Assembly (NCBI RefSeq): GCF_014651375.1
Contig: NZ_BMWT01000001.1
Coordinates: 310,001 to 374,000, forward strand
Length of the DNA: 64,000 nucleotides
Source: Tateyamaria omphalii
GTDB taxonomy: Bacteria > Pseudomonadota > Alphaproteobacteria > Rhodobacterales > Rhodobacteraceae
Reading direction: 5' to 3'
Shown here: piece after piece, positions 56,935-64,000 of the stretch
How positions within the stretch are numbered: position 1 is the first letter of the stretch
How the letters are laid out: every line of letters begins with the position of its first letter
Notes under the pieces: model-generated
What the model saw: only the letters and a program-made list of their open reading frames with translations
The model's database searches: none
Told to the model about the DNA's origin: nothing
Position numbers and translations under genes: made by a program

Positions 56935-56993
56935 CTTCTCTGTTCCAAAAAATCCTCGGGGGTCTGGGGGTGGAAAACCCCCAGTCAAACACC
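56935..56993 (-). repeat. 3'-end hairpin element, copy 5 (downstream of regA)
   Basis: Minus strand, directly after the regA stop: hairpin CTGGGGGTTTTCCACCCCCAG, then ACCCCCGAGGATTTTTTGGA and ACAGAGAAGG. More diverged than copies 1-3 (GATTTTTT for GTATTTTC) but the same order and place relative to the gene. Confidence 0.55.
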
Positions 56994-57548
56994 TCAACGC
57001 GGCGAGCGTTTCGCCAGGATTCGCTGCAACGTCCGCCGGTGCATGTTCAACCGTCGCGCCGTCTCTGACACATTGCGATCACACAGTTCATAGACACGTT
57101 GGATATGCTCCCACCGCACCCGGTCTGCGCTCATCGGGTTCTCTGGTGGGGGTGGCAGATCATCGCCCTTCGCAAGCAGCGCGTTAGTGATATCCGTCGC
57201 ATCGGCTGGCTTTGACAAATAGTCAGTCGCGCCGATCTTGACCGCCGCAACCGCTGTGGCAATTGCACCGTAACCGGTCAGAACCACAACACGCGCATCG
57301 GGTCGTTTGTCACGCAGCACCTCAACCACGTCGAGCCCATTGCCATCTTCAAGTCGAAGATCAACGACGGCATAGGCTGGTGGGCGCGCAGTCGCGATCG
57401 CTTTGCCCGCCGTCACACTCTCCGCTGTTTCGATCTCGAAACCACGCTTTTCCATAGCCTTGGCCAGACGTCGCAAAAACGGTTCGTCGTCATCAACCAG
57501 CAAGAGCGATTTATCCTCGCCCAGCTCCGGCAGTGCTGCATCCGGCAT
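56994..57548 (-). CDS. regA: redox response regulator RegA/PrrA/ActR, 184 aa
   Basis: Two-domain regulator, partner of RegB. Receiver phospho-acceptor D63 (VVDLRLEDGN), with VDDDEPFLRRLAKAMEKRGF and TGYGAIATAVAAVKIGATDY. A proline linker (LPPPPENP) leads to a Fis-type helix-turn-helix (about 140-184; HIQRVYELCDRNVSETARRL, NMHRRTLQRILAKRSPR). ATG 57548 with GGAG upstream. In Rhodobacter the system controls respiration, photosynthesis and carbon/nitrogen fixation according to redox state. Confidence 0.95.
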   Translation of the reverse strand: MPDAALPELGEDKSLLLVDDDEPFLRRLAKAMEKRGFEIETAESVTAGKAIATARPPAYAVVDLRLEDGNGLDVVEVLRDKRPDARVVVLTGYGAIATAVAAVKIGATDYLSKPADATDITNALLAKGDDLPPPPENPMSADRVRWEHIQRVYELCDRNVSETARRLNMHRRTLQRILAKRSPR

Positions 57549-57631
57549 CAAATTCTCCAGTTCCCGCTTAATATTCTGGCTGCAGTGGAATATGGCCCGT
57601 GCGGTTCATGGGGTCAAATTATTCCCGGATA

Positions 57632-58252
57632 TCAGGCGTTTTCAACAAAACAAGCAACACGGTCGGCCATTGTATCCGCACTCACGTCGCGGCGAAAAAA
57701 CTCCACAAAACCATGCTCGGGCAACACAAGATAAGTGAACGTTGAATGATCAACGAGATAAAATTCATCCGACTTATCATGTGCTTTGTAGTATGTGCGG
57801 TATGTTTTGCTGGCCGCATCCGTTTGTTCCAGCGATCCCGTCAGGCCGATCATCTTCTCGTGCAAGTTATAGGCGAAGTCGCCGACAATCTCCGGTGTGT
57901 CCCGCTCGGGGTCAACGGTGATAAAGACTGGCGTCACCGAAATGCCGCGCTCGGCCAATACATCTACTGCCTCAGCGTTTCGCGCCGTGTCCAGCGGGCA
58001 AACATCCGGGCAGAAGGTATATCCAAAGTAAATCAGGCTTGGTTCCGTGATCACATCCTGATCCGTGACTGTTTGTCCCTCGGCATTGACCAGTTCAAAC
58101 GGACCGCCGATTCCATTTTCGTCACCAGCAACCTGCGTCGCATTGCATTGAGCAAATGCGCTATCCTCGCTCCCACTCTGGCTGATCCACCAAATGCCTC
58201 CCATAAAAAGGGCAGCGACAATGGCGGCAACGGGTGCAATGATACGTGTCAT
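57632..58252 (-). CDS. senC: SCO1/SenC/PrrC-family copper protein, 206 aa
   Basis: Membrane-anchored thioredoxin-fold protein needed for CuA/CuB loading of cytochrome oxidase, and thought to link oxidase activity to RegB. One N-terminal helix (IIAPVAAIVAALFMGGIWWI), copper motif CPDVC in YFGYTFCPDVCPLDTA and the distal histidine in YLVDHSTFTYLVLP. Starts at 58252. Upstream of regA and divergent from regB, the same three-gene set as in Rhodobacter. Confidence 0.94.
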   Translation of the reverse strand: MTRIIAPVAAIVAALFMGGIWWISQSGSEDSAFAQCNATQVAGDENGIGGPFELVNAEGQTVTDQDVITEPSLIYFGYTFCPDVCPLDTARNAEAVDVLAERGISVTPVFITVDPERDTPEIVGDFAYNLHEKMIGLTGSLEQTDAASKTYRTYYKAHDKSDEFYLVDHSTFTYLVLPEHGFVEFFRRDVSADTMADRVACFVENA

Positions 58253-58326
58253 ATTCAGCCTCCGGGTTGAGTTGGTTCTTAGCTATCAATCCCGGACGCG
58301 AGTTCAAGAAACGAAGAAGTGACACA

Positions 58327-59724
58327 ATGGCGCAACCTGACATTGGCCTGCTGACGGGACAGCAACGATCGAACTGGATTCGTTTGCGGACAATGATCCT
58401 TTTGCGCTGGGTCGCCATTGTTGGACAGCTTGTGGCACTGACAGTTGCGCAGCGTCTCTATGGCCTGCAACTTGAACTAGGCTTGTGTTACCTGGCTGTC
58501 GGTGTGTCTGTGATCGGCAACCTTATCGCGATCTTTATCTTTCCTGAAAACAAGCGGCTGAACGAGTTTCAGAACCTTCTGATGGTTCTGTTTGACGTTC
58601 TGCAGCTTGGCTTTTTGTTGTTCCTGACCGGTGGGCTGAACAACCCGTTCGCTCTCTTGCTTCTGGGTCCGGTTACTATCTCGGCTGCCGTTTTGACCAC
58701 GCGGTCCACGTTACTGGTAGGTGCCACGGCCATCGTCATCGTAACCATCTTGTCCGACTATCATTTCCCGTTGCGCACCCAGAACGGGTTCATTCTTCGG
58801 ATTCCGGATTTGTTCGTATTTGGCAACTGGATCGCCCTGGTCATCGCGATATGCTTCATCGGGCTTTATTCCCGTCGGGTCACGTCGGAAATCCATTCAA
58901 TGGCAGATGCTCTGTCTGCCACGCAGCTGGCCCTGTCGCGCGAGCAAAAGCTCACCGACCTGGGCGGCGTAGTCGCTGCCGCCGCGCATGAGTTAGGAAC
59001 GCCATTGGCGACAATCAAATTGACCAGCGCGGAATTGATCGAAGAATTGGACGATCGCCCGGAGTTGAAGGAAGACGCCGCGCTGATCAGAGAGCAAGCC
59101 GATCGTTGCCGCGATATTTTGCGTGACATGGGCCGTGCAGGCAAAGATGACTTGCACCTACGCCAAGCGCCGCTGATGACGGTTGTGCAGGAAGCCGCGG
59201 AACCGCACACACATCGTGGAAAGCTCGTACAATACACGCACGATCCGGCTGCGGGTGATGAAATCGACCAGCCCGCGATCTTGCGTAAACCGGAAATCAT
59301 ACATGGGTTGCGCAACCTGGTGCAAAACGCGGTCGACTTCGCCCGATCGACCGTGTGGATTGAAGCGCACTGGACAAACCAGCAGATCACCATTCGCATC
59401 ATGGATGATGGCCGCGGATTCCCCCCTCAGCTTCTGGGCCGTATTGGCGATCCATTTGTCCGCCGCCGGAGATCGTCCACAGACCATGCCCAACGGCCAG
59501 AATACGAAGGGATGGGCCTTGGCCTGTTCATCGCCAAAACGTTGCTGGAACGGTCAGGCGCGGAATTGACCTTTGCCAATGGGGCCGATCCTTATGCCAC
59601 GTGGGAACAGCGGGAAAACCATATTGGCGCCATCGTTGAAGTTGTTTGGCCCAGAGAAAAAGTGGATGCACGGAGCGGTGAAAATGCAGTGTCCTTGGGC
59701 CGAAATGAACAAATCAGGGTATGA
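58327..59724 (+). CDS. regB: redox-sensing histidine kinase RegB/PrrB, 465 aa
   Basis: Six-helix membrane sensor followed by a kinase. GGLNNPF (residues 102-108) is the ubiquinone-site signature, H221 is the phospho-histidine (AAAAHELGTPLATIKL) and C261 (EQADRCRDILRDMG) corresponds to the redox switch cysteine C265 of R. capsulatus. The ATPase blocks NLVQNAVDFARS, DDGRGFPPQLLGRIGDPFV and GMGLGLFIAKTLLERSGAEL follow. ATG 58327. Confidence 0.95.
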   Translation: MAQPDIGLLTGQQRSNWIRLRTMILLRWVAIVGQLVALTVAQRLYGLQLELGLCYLAVGVSVIGNLIAIFIFPENKRLNEFQNLLMVLFDVLQLGFLLFLTGGLNNPFALLLLGPVTISAAVLTTRSTLLVGATAIVIVTILSDYHFPLRTQNGFILRIPDLFVFGNWIALVIAICFIGLYSRRVTSEIHSMADALSATQLALSREQKLTDLGGVVAAAAHELGTPLATIKLTSAELIEELDDRPELKEDAALIREQADRCRDILRDMGRAGKDDLHLRQAPLMTVVQEAAEPHTHRGKLVQYTHDPAAGDEIDQPAILRKPEIIHGLRNLVQNAVDFARSTVWIEAHWTNQQITIRIMDDGRGFPPQLLGRIGDPFVRRRRSSTDHAQRPEYEGMGLGLFIAKTLLERSGAELTFANGADPYATWEQRENHIGAIVEVVWPREKVDARSGENAVSLGRNEQIRV

Positions 59725-59795
59725 AACCACCTTGTGTTAAGGCGGCGTTAACCCTCTGCGCCAAATAGTTCCGTGGGTCAGGGAAGGGTCGTGCA

Positions 59796-61325
59796 ATGGC
59801 ACTGTTGGAAGTGGTCGTGATTTTCGGTTCGGCTGTGTGTGCAGTGACCGCGGGCATTTTCTATCTTGGCCGCGCACCCATACATAGCACCGTTCATGCC
59901 ATGGACCCCGAGACAGAGGGGCTTTCTTTCTTGTTTGATGGCGTCGATCTGGAACACGCTTCACAGCATGCTGAAGCAGCGCTGAAGCGCGAGCAGGGGG
60001 CAACAGATTGGCAGGCCCTGAAAGCTGGGCTGAGTTCAAGGTTTCCCGGCCTACCTGATGCTGACGATATCCAGTCCGTTGAAACACTGACCCTACAAGC
60101 AGCACGCAAGGATGACGGTGCTGTTTTGCGCCTTCATCGGGAGGCGGGTATGACTCGTGTTGAGATTGAGGACCAAGCTGACGATGATCCCAACACAAAG
60201 CACACAATCCAGTCACTGGAAGCTGAACTGGAAAAACTACGTCTGGCCGCAACGGCCGCGCCATATCCGATCTGGCTGGCTGACGACACCGGGTCAATCA
60301 TGTGGCGAAACGCGGCGTATGAGGCGCTCGAAAGGGCGGCCAAGCGTAGTGATGCAGGTGCTCATAGCACATCCGCAATATTTCAGTTCAATCCGGACGA
60401 TCTATCAGGCAAATCCTCGGTCCGGGTGCCGGTTCAGATTGATGGGAATGGAACACCTGAGTGGTACAGCGTGACAACCACGCAAGCTGGGAATGCGACT
60501 GCGTATCATGCGGTGGACATCAACGCTGTCATTCAGGCCGAGGTAGCACAACGCAACTTTGTTCAGACGCTGGCCAAGACATTTGCACAATTGTCCATCG
60601 GATTGGCGATTTTTGATCGCAATTGCCAATTGGCTTTGTTCAACCCCGCCCTTGTCGACCTGACCTCGCTGCCAGCAGAGTTCCTGAGTGGGCGCCCCGA
60701 TATGCTGTCGTTTTTTGATAGGCTGAGGGACAACCGTGTGATGCCGGAGCCCAAAAATTATGGGTCATGGCGGCAGGAAATTTCCGAGATGATCAATGCC
60801 GCTTCGCATGGCAGTTATCACGAAACATGGACACTGGACACCGGCCATACGTACCGGGTGACCGGACGGCCTCATCCAGATGGTGCCATCGCCTTTTTGA
60901 TCGAGGACATCACCGCCGAAATCTCGTTGACCCGCAACTTCCGTGCAGAGCTTGAGCTGGGTCAGTCGCTGATGGACACACTTGAGGATGCGTTGGTTGT
61001 GTTTTCGTCAGCCGGTGTTCTGACTTTCTGCAATGCTGCCTATCGGGATATGTGGAAACTGGACCCAGACAGCAGCTTTGCCGATGTCACAATCGTGGAT
61101 TGCCTGCAAGCTTGGCAGGAGCGATGTAATCCTGACCCGGCTTGGGGCGACATGCGCGACTTCGTCATGAAGTTGGGAGAGCGCGCGCCTTGGGAGGCTG
61201 AGGTACAGCATAAGGACGCGGGCGCAATCCGTGCGCAAATCTCTCCCATCGTGTCGGGCGCCACCGTGATCCGATTTTCAGAGTTGGTTAATCAGCCTGC
61301 CGCCACGGATACTGTGTCTTCCTGA
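59796..61325 (+). CDS. membrane-anchored multi-PAS protein without kinase domain, 509 aa
   Basis: N-terminal membrane helix (LLEVVVIFGSAVCAVTAGIF), a helical linker, and three PAS-like domains: one around APYPIWLADDTGSIMWRNAA, one around QLSIGLAIFDRNCQLALFNP, and one around LEDALVVFSSAGVLTFCNAA. The second ends with FLIEDITAEISLTRNFRAEL, the linker that in histidine kinases leads to the H-box, but no H-box or ATPase domain follows. It is either a sensor that acts on another protein (perhaps the nearby RegB) or a kinase remnant. Confidence 0.78.
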   Translation: MALLEVVVIFGSAVCAVTAGIFYLGRAPIHSTVHAMDPETEGLSFLFDGVDLEHASQHAEAALKREQGATDWQALKAGLSSRFPGLPDADDIQSVETLTLQAARKDDGAVLRLHREAGMTRVEIEDQADDDPNTKHTIQSLEAELEKLRLAATAAPYPIWLADDTGSIMWRNAAYEALERAAKRSDAGAHSTSAIFQFNPDDLSGKSSVRVPVQIDGNGTPEWYSVTTTQAGNATAYHAVDINAVIQAEVAQRNFVQTLAKTFAQLSIGLAIFDRNCQLALFNPALVDLTSLPAEFLSGRPDMLSFFDRLRDNRVMPEPKNYGSWRQEISEMINAASHGSYHETWTLDTGHTYRVTGRPHPDGAIAFLIEDITAEISLTRNFRAELELGQSLMDTLEDALVVFSSAGVLTFCNAAYRDMWKLDPDSSFADVTIVDCLQAWQERCNPDPAWGDMRDFVMKLGERAPWEAEVQHKDAGAIRAQISPIVSGATVIRFSELVNQPAATDTVSS

Positions 61326-61369
61326 CCATTCATGCTTGCGGCGCACAAGGATGCCGGTAGGTTGACGGG

Positions 61370-61843
61370 ATGACGTCTGCCGCCCTCACCTTGCATTGGC
61401 CAACTGCTGCAGAAACCACACGTGCCGGAACGACACTTGGACCCTGTCTGCGCGCGGGCGATGTGGTGTTGCTGGAAGGTGATGTGGGCGCTGGCAAAAC
61501 CCAGTTTGCACGTGCGCTTATTCAGTCGGTTCTTCTGGAACCTGAAGACGTGCCATCGCCCACCTTCACATTGGTGCAGGTTTACGAAACTGAAAACGGC
61601 ACGCTTTGGCACGCGGATCTGTATCGCATATCTGCAGATACCGAGATAGATGAGTTGGGCCTGTCGGAGGCTTTTGAAGATGCGATTTGCCTGGTTGAAT
61701 GGCCGGATCGATTGGGTCCTTTGACACCCGAATCTGCTTTGACCATTAAGATGAAACCGGATGGAGCAGGCCGGTCAGCAACCCTGCATTGGACCGATCC
61801 ACGTTGGCCGGATCGATTGGAACAGGTTGTGGCCAATGCTTGA
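61370..61843 (+). CDS. tsaE: tRNA threonylcarbamoyladenosine biosynthesis ATPase TsaE, 157 aa
   Basis: P-loop ATPase that drives TsaB-TsaD in t6A synthesis. Walker A GDVGAGKT is at 37-44 (VVLLEGDVGAGKTQFARALI). SPTFTLVQVYETENGTLWHA DLYR block and ELGLSEAFEDAICLVEWPDR are standard. It begins a run with amgK (8-bp overlap) and murU, an order also kept in Pseudomonas and Caulobacter. Confidence 0.93.
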   Translation: MTSAALTLHWPTAAETTRAGTTLGPCLRAGDVVLLEGDVGAGKTQFARALIQSVLLEPEDVPSPTFTLVQVYETENGTLWHADLYRISADTEIDELGLSEAFEDAICLVEWPDRLGPLTPESALTIKMKPDGAGRSATLHWTDPRWPDRLEQVVANA

Positions 61844-62855
61844 CCGCGCGCACCTGAGAACAGCTTTCATCGGCCGTTTGGGTTGGGCCGCAGCCACATC
61901 TGAGCTGGTCGCCGGGGATGCATCAAACCGAAGGTATGATCGTCTCACCATGGATGGTGACACGCGCATCTTAATGGATGCTCCGCCGCATAAGGGTGAG
62001 GATGTTCGTCCGTTCGTAAAAATCACAAACTACCTGAGAAGCGTTGGTCTTTCAGCGCCGCGCATCTATGGTAACGACGCCACGCACGGTTTCCTGCTTA
62101 TCGAAGACCTGGGTGATGACTTGTTTGCCCGGCTGATCGCTGCGGACAAGGCCCGCGAAACGTCATTGTATGAAGCTGCGATTGACGTGCTGCTGCATTT
62201 GCACAGCGCACAACCGCCAGATCTGGCACGTTATGATGCGCGGTTTATGACCGATGTCGCCTGTTTGAGTTTTGACTGGTACCAGCGCGGCGCCATTGGA
62301 TCAATCGATGCAGACGCACGCGCCGCGTTCGATACAGCGATGTGCGCGGCCCTCGAACCTTTGGAATCTGAAGAACCCGTGCTGGTGCAACGGGACTACC
62401 ACGCCGAAAACATGATCTGGCTGCCCGACCGTGAAGGCGTGAAACATATTGGCCTTCTGGATTATCAGGACGCGATGCTGGGCCATCCTGCCTATGATCT
62501 GGTTTCGGTACTGCAAGACGCGCGCCGCGACGTGTCACCGGAAGTACAAAGCAGGATGTTGGACAGATATGTTACAGCGGCATCCGTCGACCCGACAGCT
62601 TTCCATGATGCTTACGCCTTGCTGGGATTGCAACGTAACTTGCGTATTCTGGGCGTCTTTGCACGGCTTTCACTTGCCCGTGGCAAACCACACTATATTG
62701 ATCTGATCCCACGGGTCTGGGGCCATATCGAAACCGGCCTGTCACACCCGATCGCGGGTGACTTGGCACCTATCATTCGGAAGGCATTGCCAGCGCCAAC
62801 CCCCAACATCCTGCAAAGCCTCAAAGACCAATGTCAGACGATTCCCCAGCCGTGA
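61836..62855 (+). CDS. amgK: N-acetylmuramate/N-acetylglucosamine anomeric kinase AmgK, 339 aa
   Basis: Aminoglycoside-phosphotransferase-fold kinase of the peptidoglycan recycling route that bypasses fosfomycin-sensitive MurA. Present: the ATP region SNRRYDRLTMDGDTRILMDA, FLLIEDLGDDLFARLIA, catalytic loop VLVQRDYHAENMIWLPDREG and GLLDYQDAMLGHPAYDLVSV. Start ATG 61836. Assignment from fold plus the adjacent murU and tsaE. Confidence 0.9.
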   Translation: MLDRAHLRTAFIGRLGWAAATSELVAGDASNRRYDRLTMDGDTRILMDAPPHKGEDVRPFVKITNYLRSVGLSAPRIYGNDATHGFLLIEDLGDDLFARLIAADKARETSLYEAAIDVLLHLHSAQPPDLARYDARFMTDVACLSFDWYQRGAIGSIDADARAAFDTAMCAALEPLESEEPVLVQRDYHAENMIWLPDREGVKHIGLLDYQDAMLGHPAYDLVSVLQDARRDVSPEVQSRMLDRYVTAASVDPTAFHDAYALLGLQRNLRILGVFARLSLARGKPHYIDLIPRVWGHIETGLSHPIAGDLAPIIRKALPAPTPNILQSLKDQCQTIPQP

Positions 62856-63523
62856 TGATTTTTGCGGCCGGGTTTGGGACGCGAATGAAGCATCTGACCC
62901 GGTCACAGCCCAAACCGATGATCTCCGTTGCGGGCAAGCCGTTGATTGATCATGCGCTCGATCTTGCGAACGCTGTCCAACCGCAACGGGTGGTCATCAA
63001 CCTTCACTATTTGCCGGCCGTATTGGAGGCGCATCTCGATGATCGACCCGTTACCACGTTGCGTGAACATCCCGACATACTTGAAACGGGTGGGGGATTG
63101 CGCAACGCCTTACCCCTCCTGAAGAGTAATCCTGTTCTGACGTTAAATCCCGACGCTGTATGGGCCGGGCCAAACCCATTGCGCTTGTTGCTGGACACCT
63201 GGGACCCGATAAGGATGGACGCACTTTTGACATGTGTGCCGCTCTCAAGGGTCCACGGCCGGGACAGCCGAGGAGATTTTCACCTGGACAAAGATGGCCG
63301 CCTACATCGCGGCGGTGACATGGTCTATGGTGGTGCGCAACTTATGAAGACAGAATTGCTGAACAATGTTGAGGACAATGCGTTTTCACTCAACGTTCCA
63401 TGGAGCATGATGGCAGAACGGGGACGCCTTTTTGGTTTGCCCTATCCAGGTCACTGGTGTGATGTGGGCCACCCCGCAGGGATAGTGATCGCTGAAAATA
63501 TGCTGCGGAACCACAATGTTTGA
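62831..63523 (+). CDS. murU: N-acetylmuramate-1-phosphate uridylyltransferase MurU, 230 aa
   Basis: Sugar nucleotidyltransferase that makes UDP-MurNAc from MurNAc-1-P, so recycled wall material re-enters synthesis. The GT-A start FAAGFGTRMKHLTRSQPKPM carries the GxGTRM-type loop and the activating lysine. HPDILETGGGLRNALPLL and LNPDAVWAGPNPLRLL (the aspartate metal ligand) follow. It overlaps amgK by 25 bp and addB by 8 bp. Confidence 0.9.
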   Translation: MSDDSPAVMIFAAGFGTRMKHLTRSQPKPMISVAGKPLIDHALDLANAVQPQRVVINLHYLPAVLEAHLDDRPVTTLREHPDILETGGGLRNALPLLKSNPVLTLNPDAVWAGPNPLRLLLDTWDPIRMDALLTCVPLSRVHGRDSRGDFHLDKDGRLHRGGDMVYGGAQLMKTELLNNVEDNAFSLNVPWSMMAERGRLFGLPYPGHWCDVGHPAGIVIAENMLRNHNV

Positions 63524-64000
63524 TCCGGTGGAGCCGTACCGACTGTTCGGATGCGCCCCCGGCGTCGACTTTCCCCGTGCCGTCATGCGTGGGCTCGAAG
63601 AGCGGTTGAATGATGCGCCGCCCGAAGCGTGGGCGCGCGTGACGTTGCTGGTCAACACAACACGGATGGCAAGACGTCTGCGCACGTTGTTTGATGAGGG
63701 GCCTGCGCGATTGCTGCCACGCATTCGCATGATCACCCAACTGGACGAGTTGTTGCCCGATACACCTTTGCCTGCCGCCGCTCCGCCTTTGCGACGCCGG
63801 CTTGAACTGGCGACGCTGATACAGAATCTGATCGAACACCAACCTGACCTTGCGCCCGACGCCGGACCCTTTGATCTTGCCGACAGTCTGGCCACCCTCA
63901 TGGACGAGATGCAGGGCGAAGGCGTAAGTGCCGCTGATATCGCGCGTCTGGATGTGTCGGATCAGTCTGGGCATTGGGCCCGGGCGCAACAGTTCATCGC
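63516..64000 (+). CDS. addB: double-strand break repair protein AddB, N-terminal part (cut by window edge)
   Basis: The frame from ATG 63516 is open to the window end (161 codons). MFDPVEPYRLFGCAPGVDFP, then RVTLLVNTTRMARRLRTLFD and LLPRIRMITQLDELLPDTPL match the N-terminal helicase-like domain of alphaproteobacterial AddB, partner of AddA in processing broken ends. It begins inside the 3' end of murU. The nuclease domain with its iron-sulfur cysteines is outside the window. Confidence 0.85.
   Translation, partial: MFDPVEPYRLFGCAPGVDFPRAVMRGLEERLNDAPPEAWARVTLLVNTTRMARRLRTLFDEGPARLLPRIRMITQLDELLPDTPLPAAAPPLRRRLELATLIQNLIEHQPDLAPDAGPFDLADSLATLMDEMQGEGVSAADIARLDVSDQSGHWARAQQFI

Overview
The window is a continuous stretch of G+C-rich chromosome from an alphaproteobacterium. 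Gene content and order point to the Rhodobacteraceae (Roseobacter group). The main reasons are the ubiB-ubiE-mutM-enoyl-CoA hydratase-rpsT-dnaA block, a petP/petR-like regulator pair, the RegB/SenC/RegA redox cluster, the serB | serC-serA arrangement, a hemD-mitofilin-like-hemY operon and the amgK-murU recycling pair. I see no phage, IS element, CRISPR array, rRNA or tRNA. The region is mostly core chromosome with many overlapping ATGA-type gene junctions.

Layout. 1-3.2 kb: truncated PhoD-like phosphatase, NTF2-like protein and ilvE on the minus strand, diverging from a MarR-type and an OmpR-type regulator (petP/petR-like). 3.5-7.5 kb: deacetylase, xseB, ispA and dxs (isoprenoid precursor supply). 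7.6-16.1 kb: mixed genes including an AIG1-like membrane protein, ExoD, an epimerase, a methyltransferase, an unusual glutamate-receptor-like channel, dapD, a LOG-family protein, two lineage-type hypotheticals and rlmN. 16.3-19.1 kb: AhpD-like protein, IalB-like protein, a ReAV-type asparaginase and a frameshifted YCII gene. 19.2-23.5 kb: serine biosynthesis (serB diverging from serC, a small HExxH protein and serA, with a structured serC leader). 23.6-25.8 kb: sulfotransferase, LysE exporter, phosphatase. 25.8-29.3 kb: threonine degradation (kbl, methyltransferase, tdh, fused by ATGA overlaps) with a XRE-cupin regulator. 29.4-35.5 kb: thiolase, ubiB, ubiE, mutM, enoyl-CoA hydratase, rpsT. 36-43.8 kb: replication genes dnaA, dnaN, recF and gyrB, with an AAA ATPase inverted between dnaA and dnaN and a LysE-type gene between recF and gyrB. 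43.9-49.2 kb: iodotyrosine-deiodinase-like nitroreductase, small proteins, EVE, YciI, gpsA, tsaD. 49.2-54 kb: hemD, mitofilin-like protein, hemY, outer-membrane polysaccharide export lipoprotein. 54-59.7 kb: ahcY, HD hydrolase, GNAT, regA, senC, regB. 59.8-64 kb: PAS protein, tsaE, amgK, murU and the start of addB.

Two dispersed non-coding families stand out. One is a short palindrome (GTAAGGCGGAGG...CCTCCGCC) that repeatedly sits at gene ends and supplies the stop codon. The other is a 3'-end element, a G/C hairpin followed by a conserved block resembling GAGGTATTTTCNGNCAGAAGAA, found downstream of at least five unrelated genes and always on the sense strand of the upstream gene. Other points of interest are a prokaryotic glutamate-receptor-like channel without a potassium filter, a threonine dehydrogenase that has lost all four structural zinc cysteines, tandem perfect palindromes before ubiB, a putative small RNA near 45.9 kb, and operator-like repeats around kbl and its neighbouring regulator.
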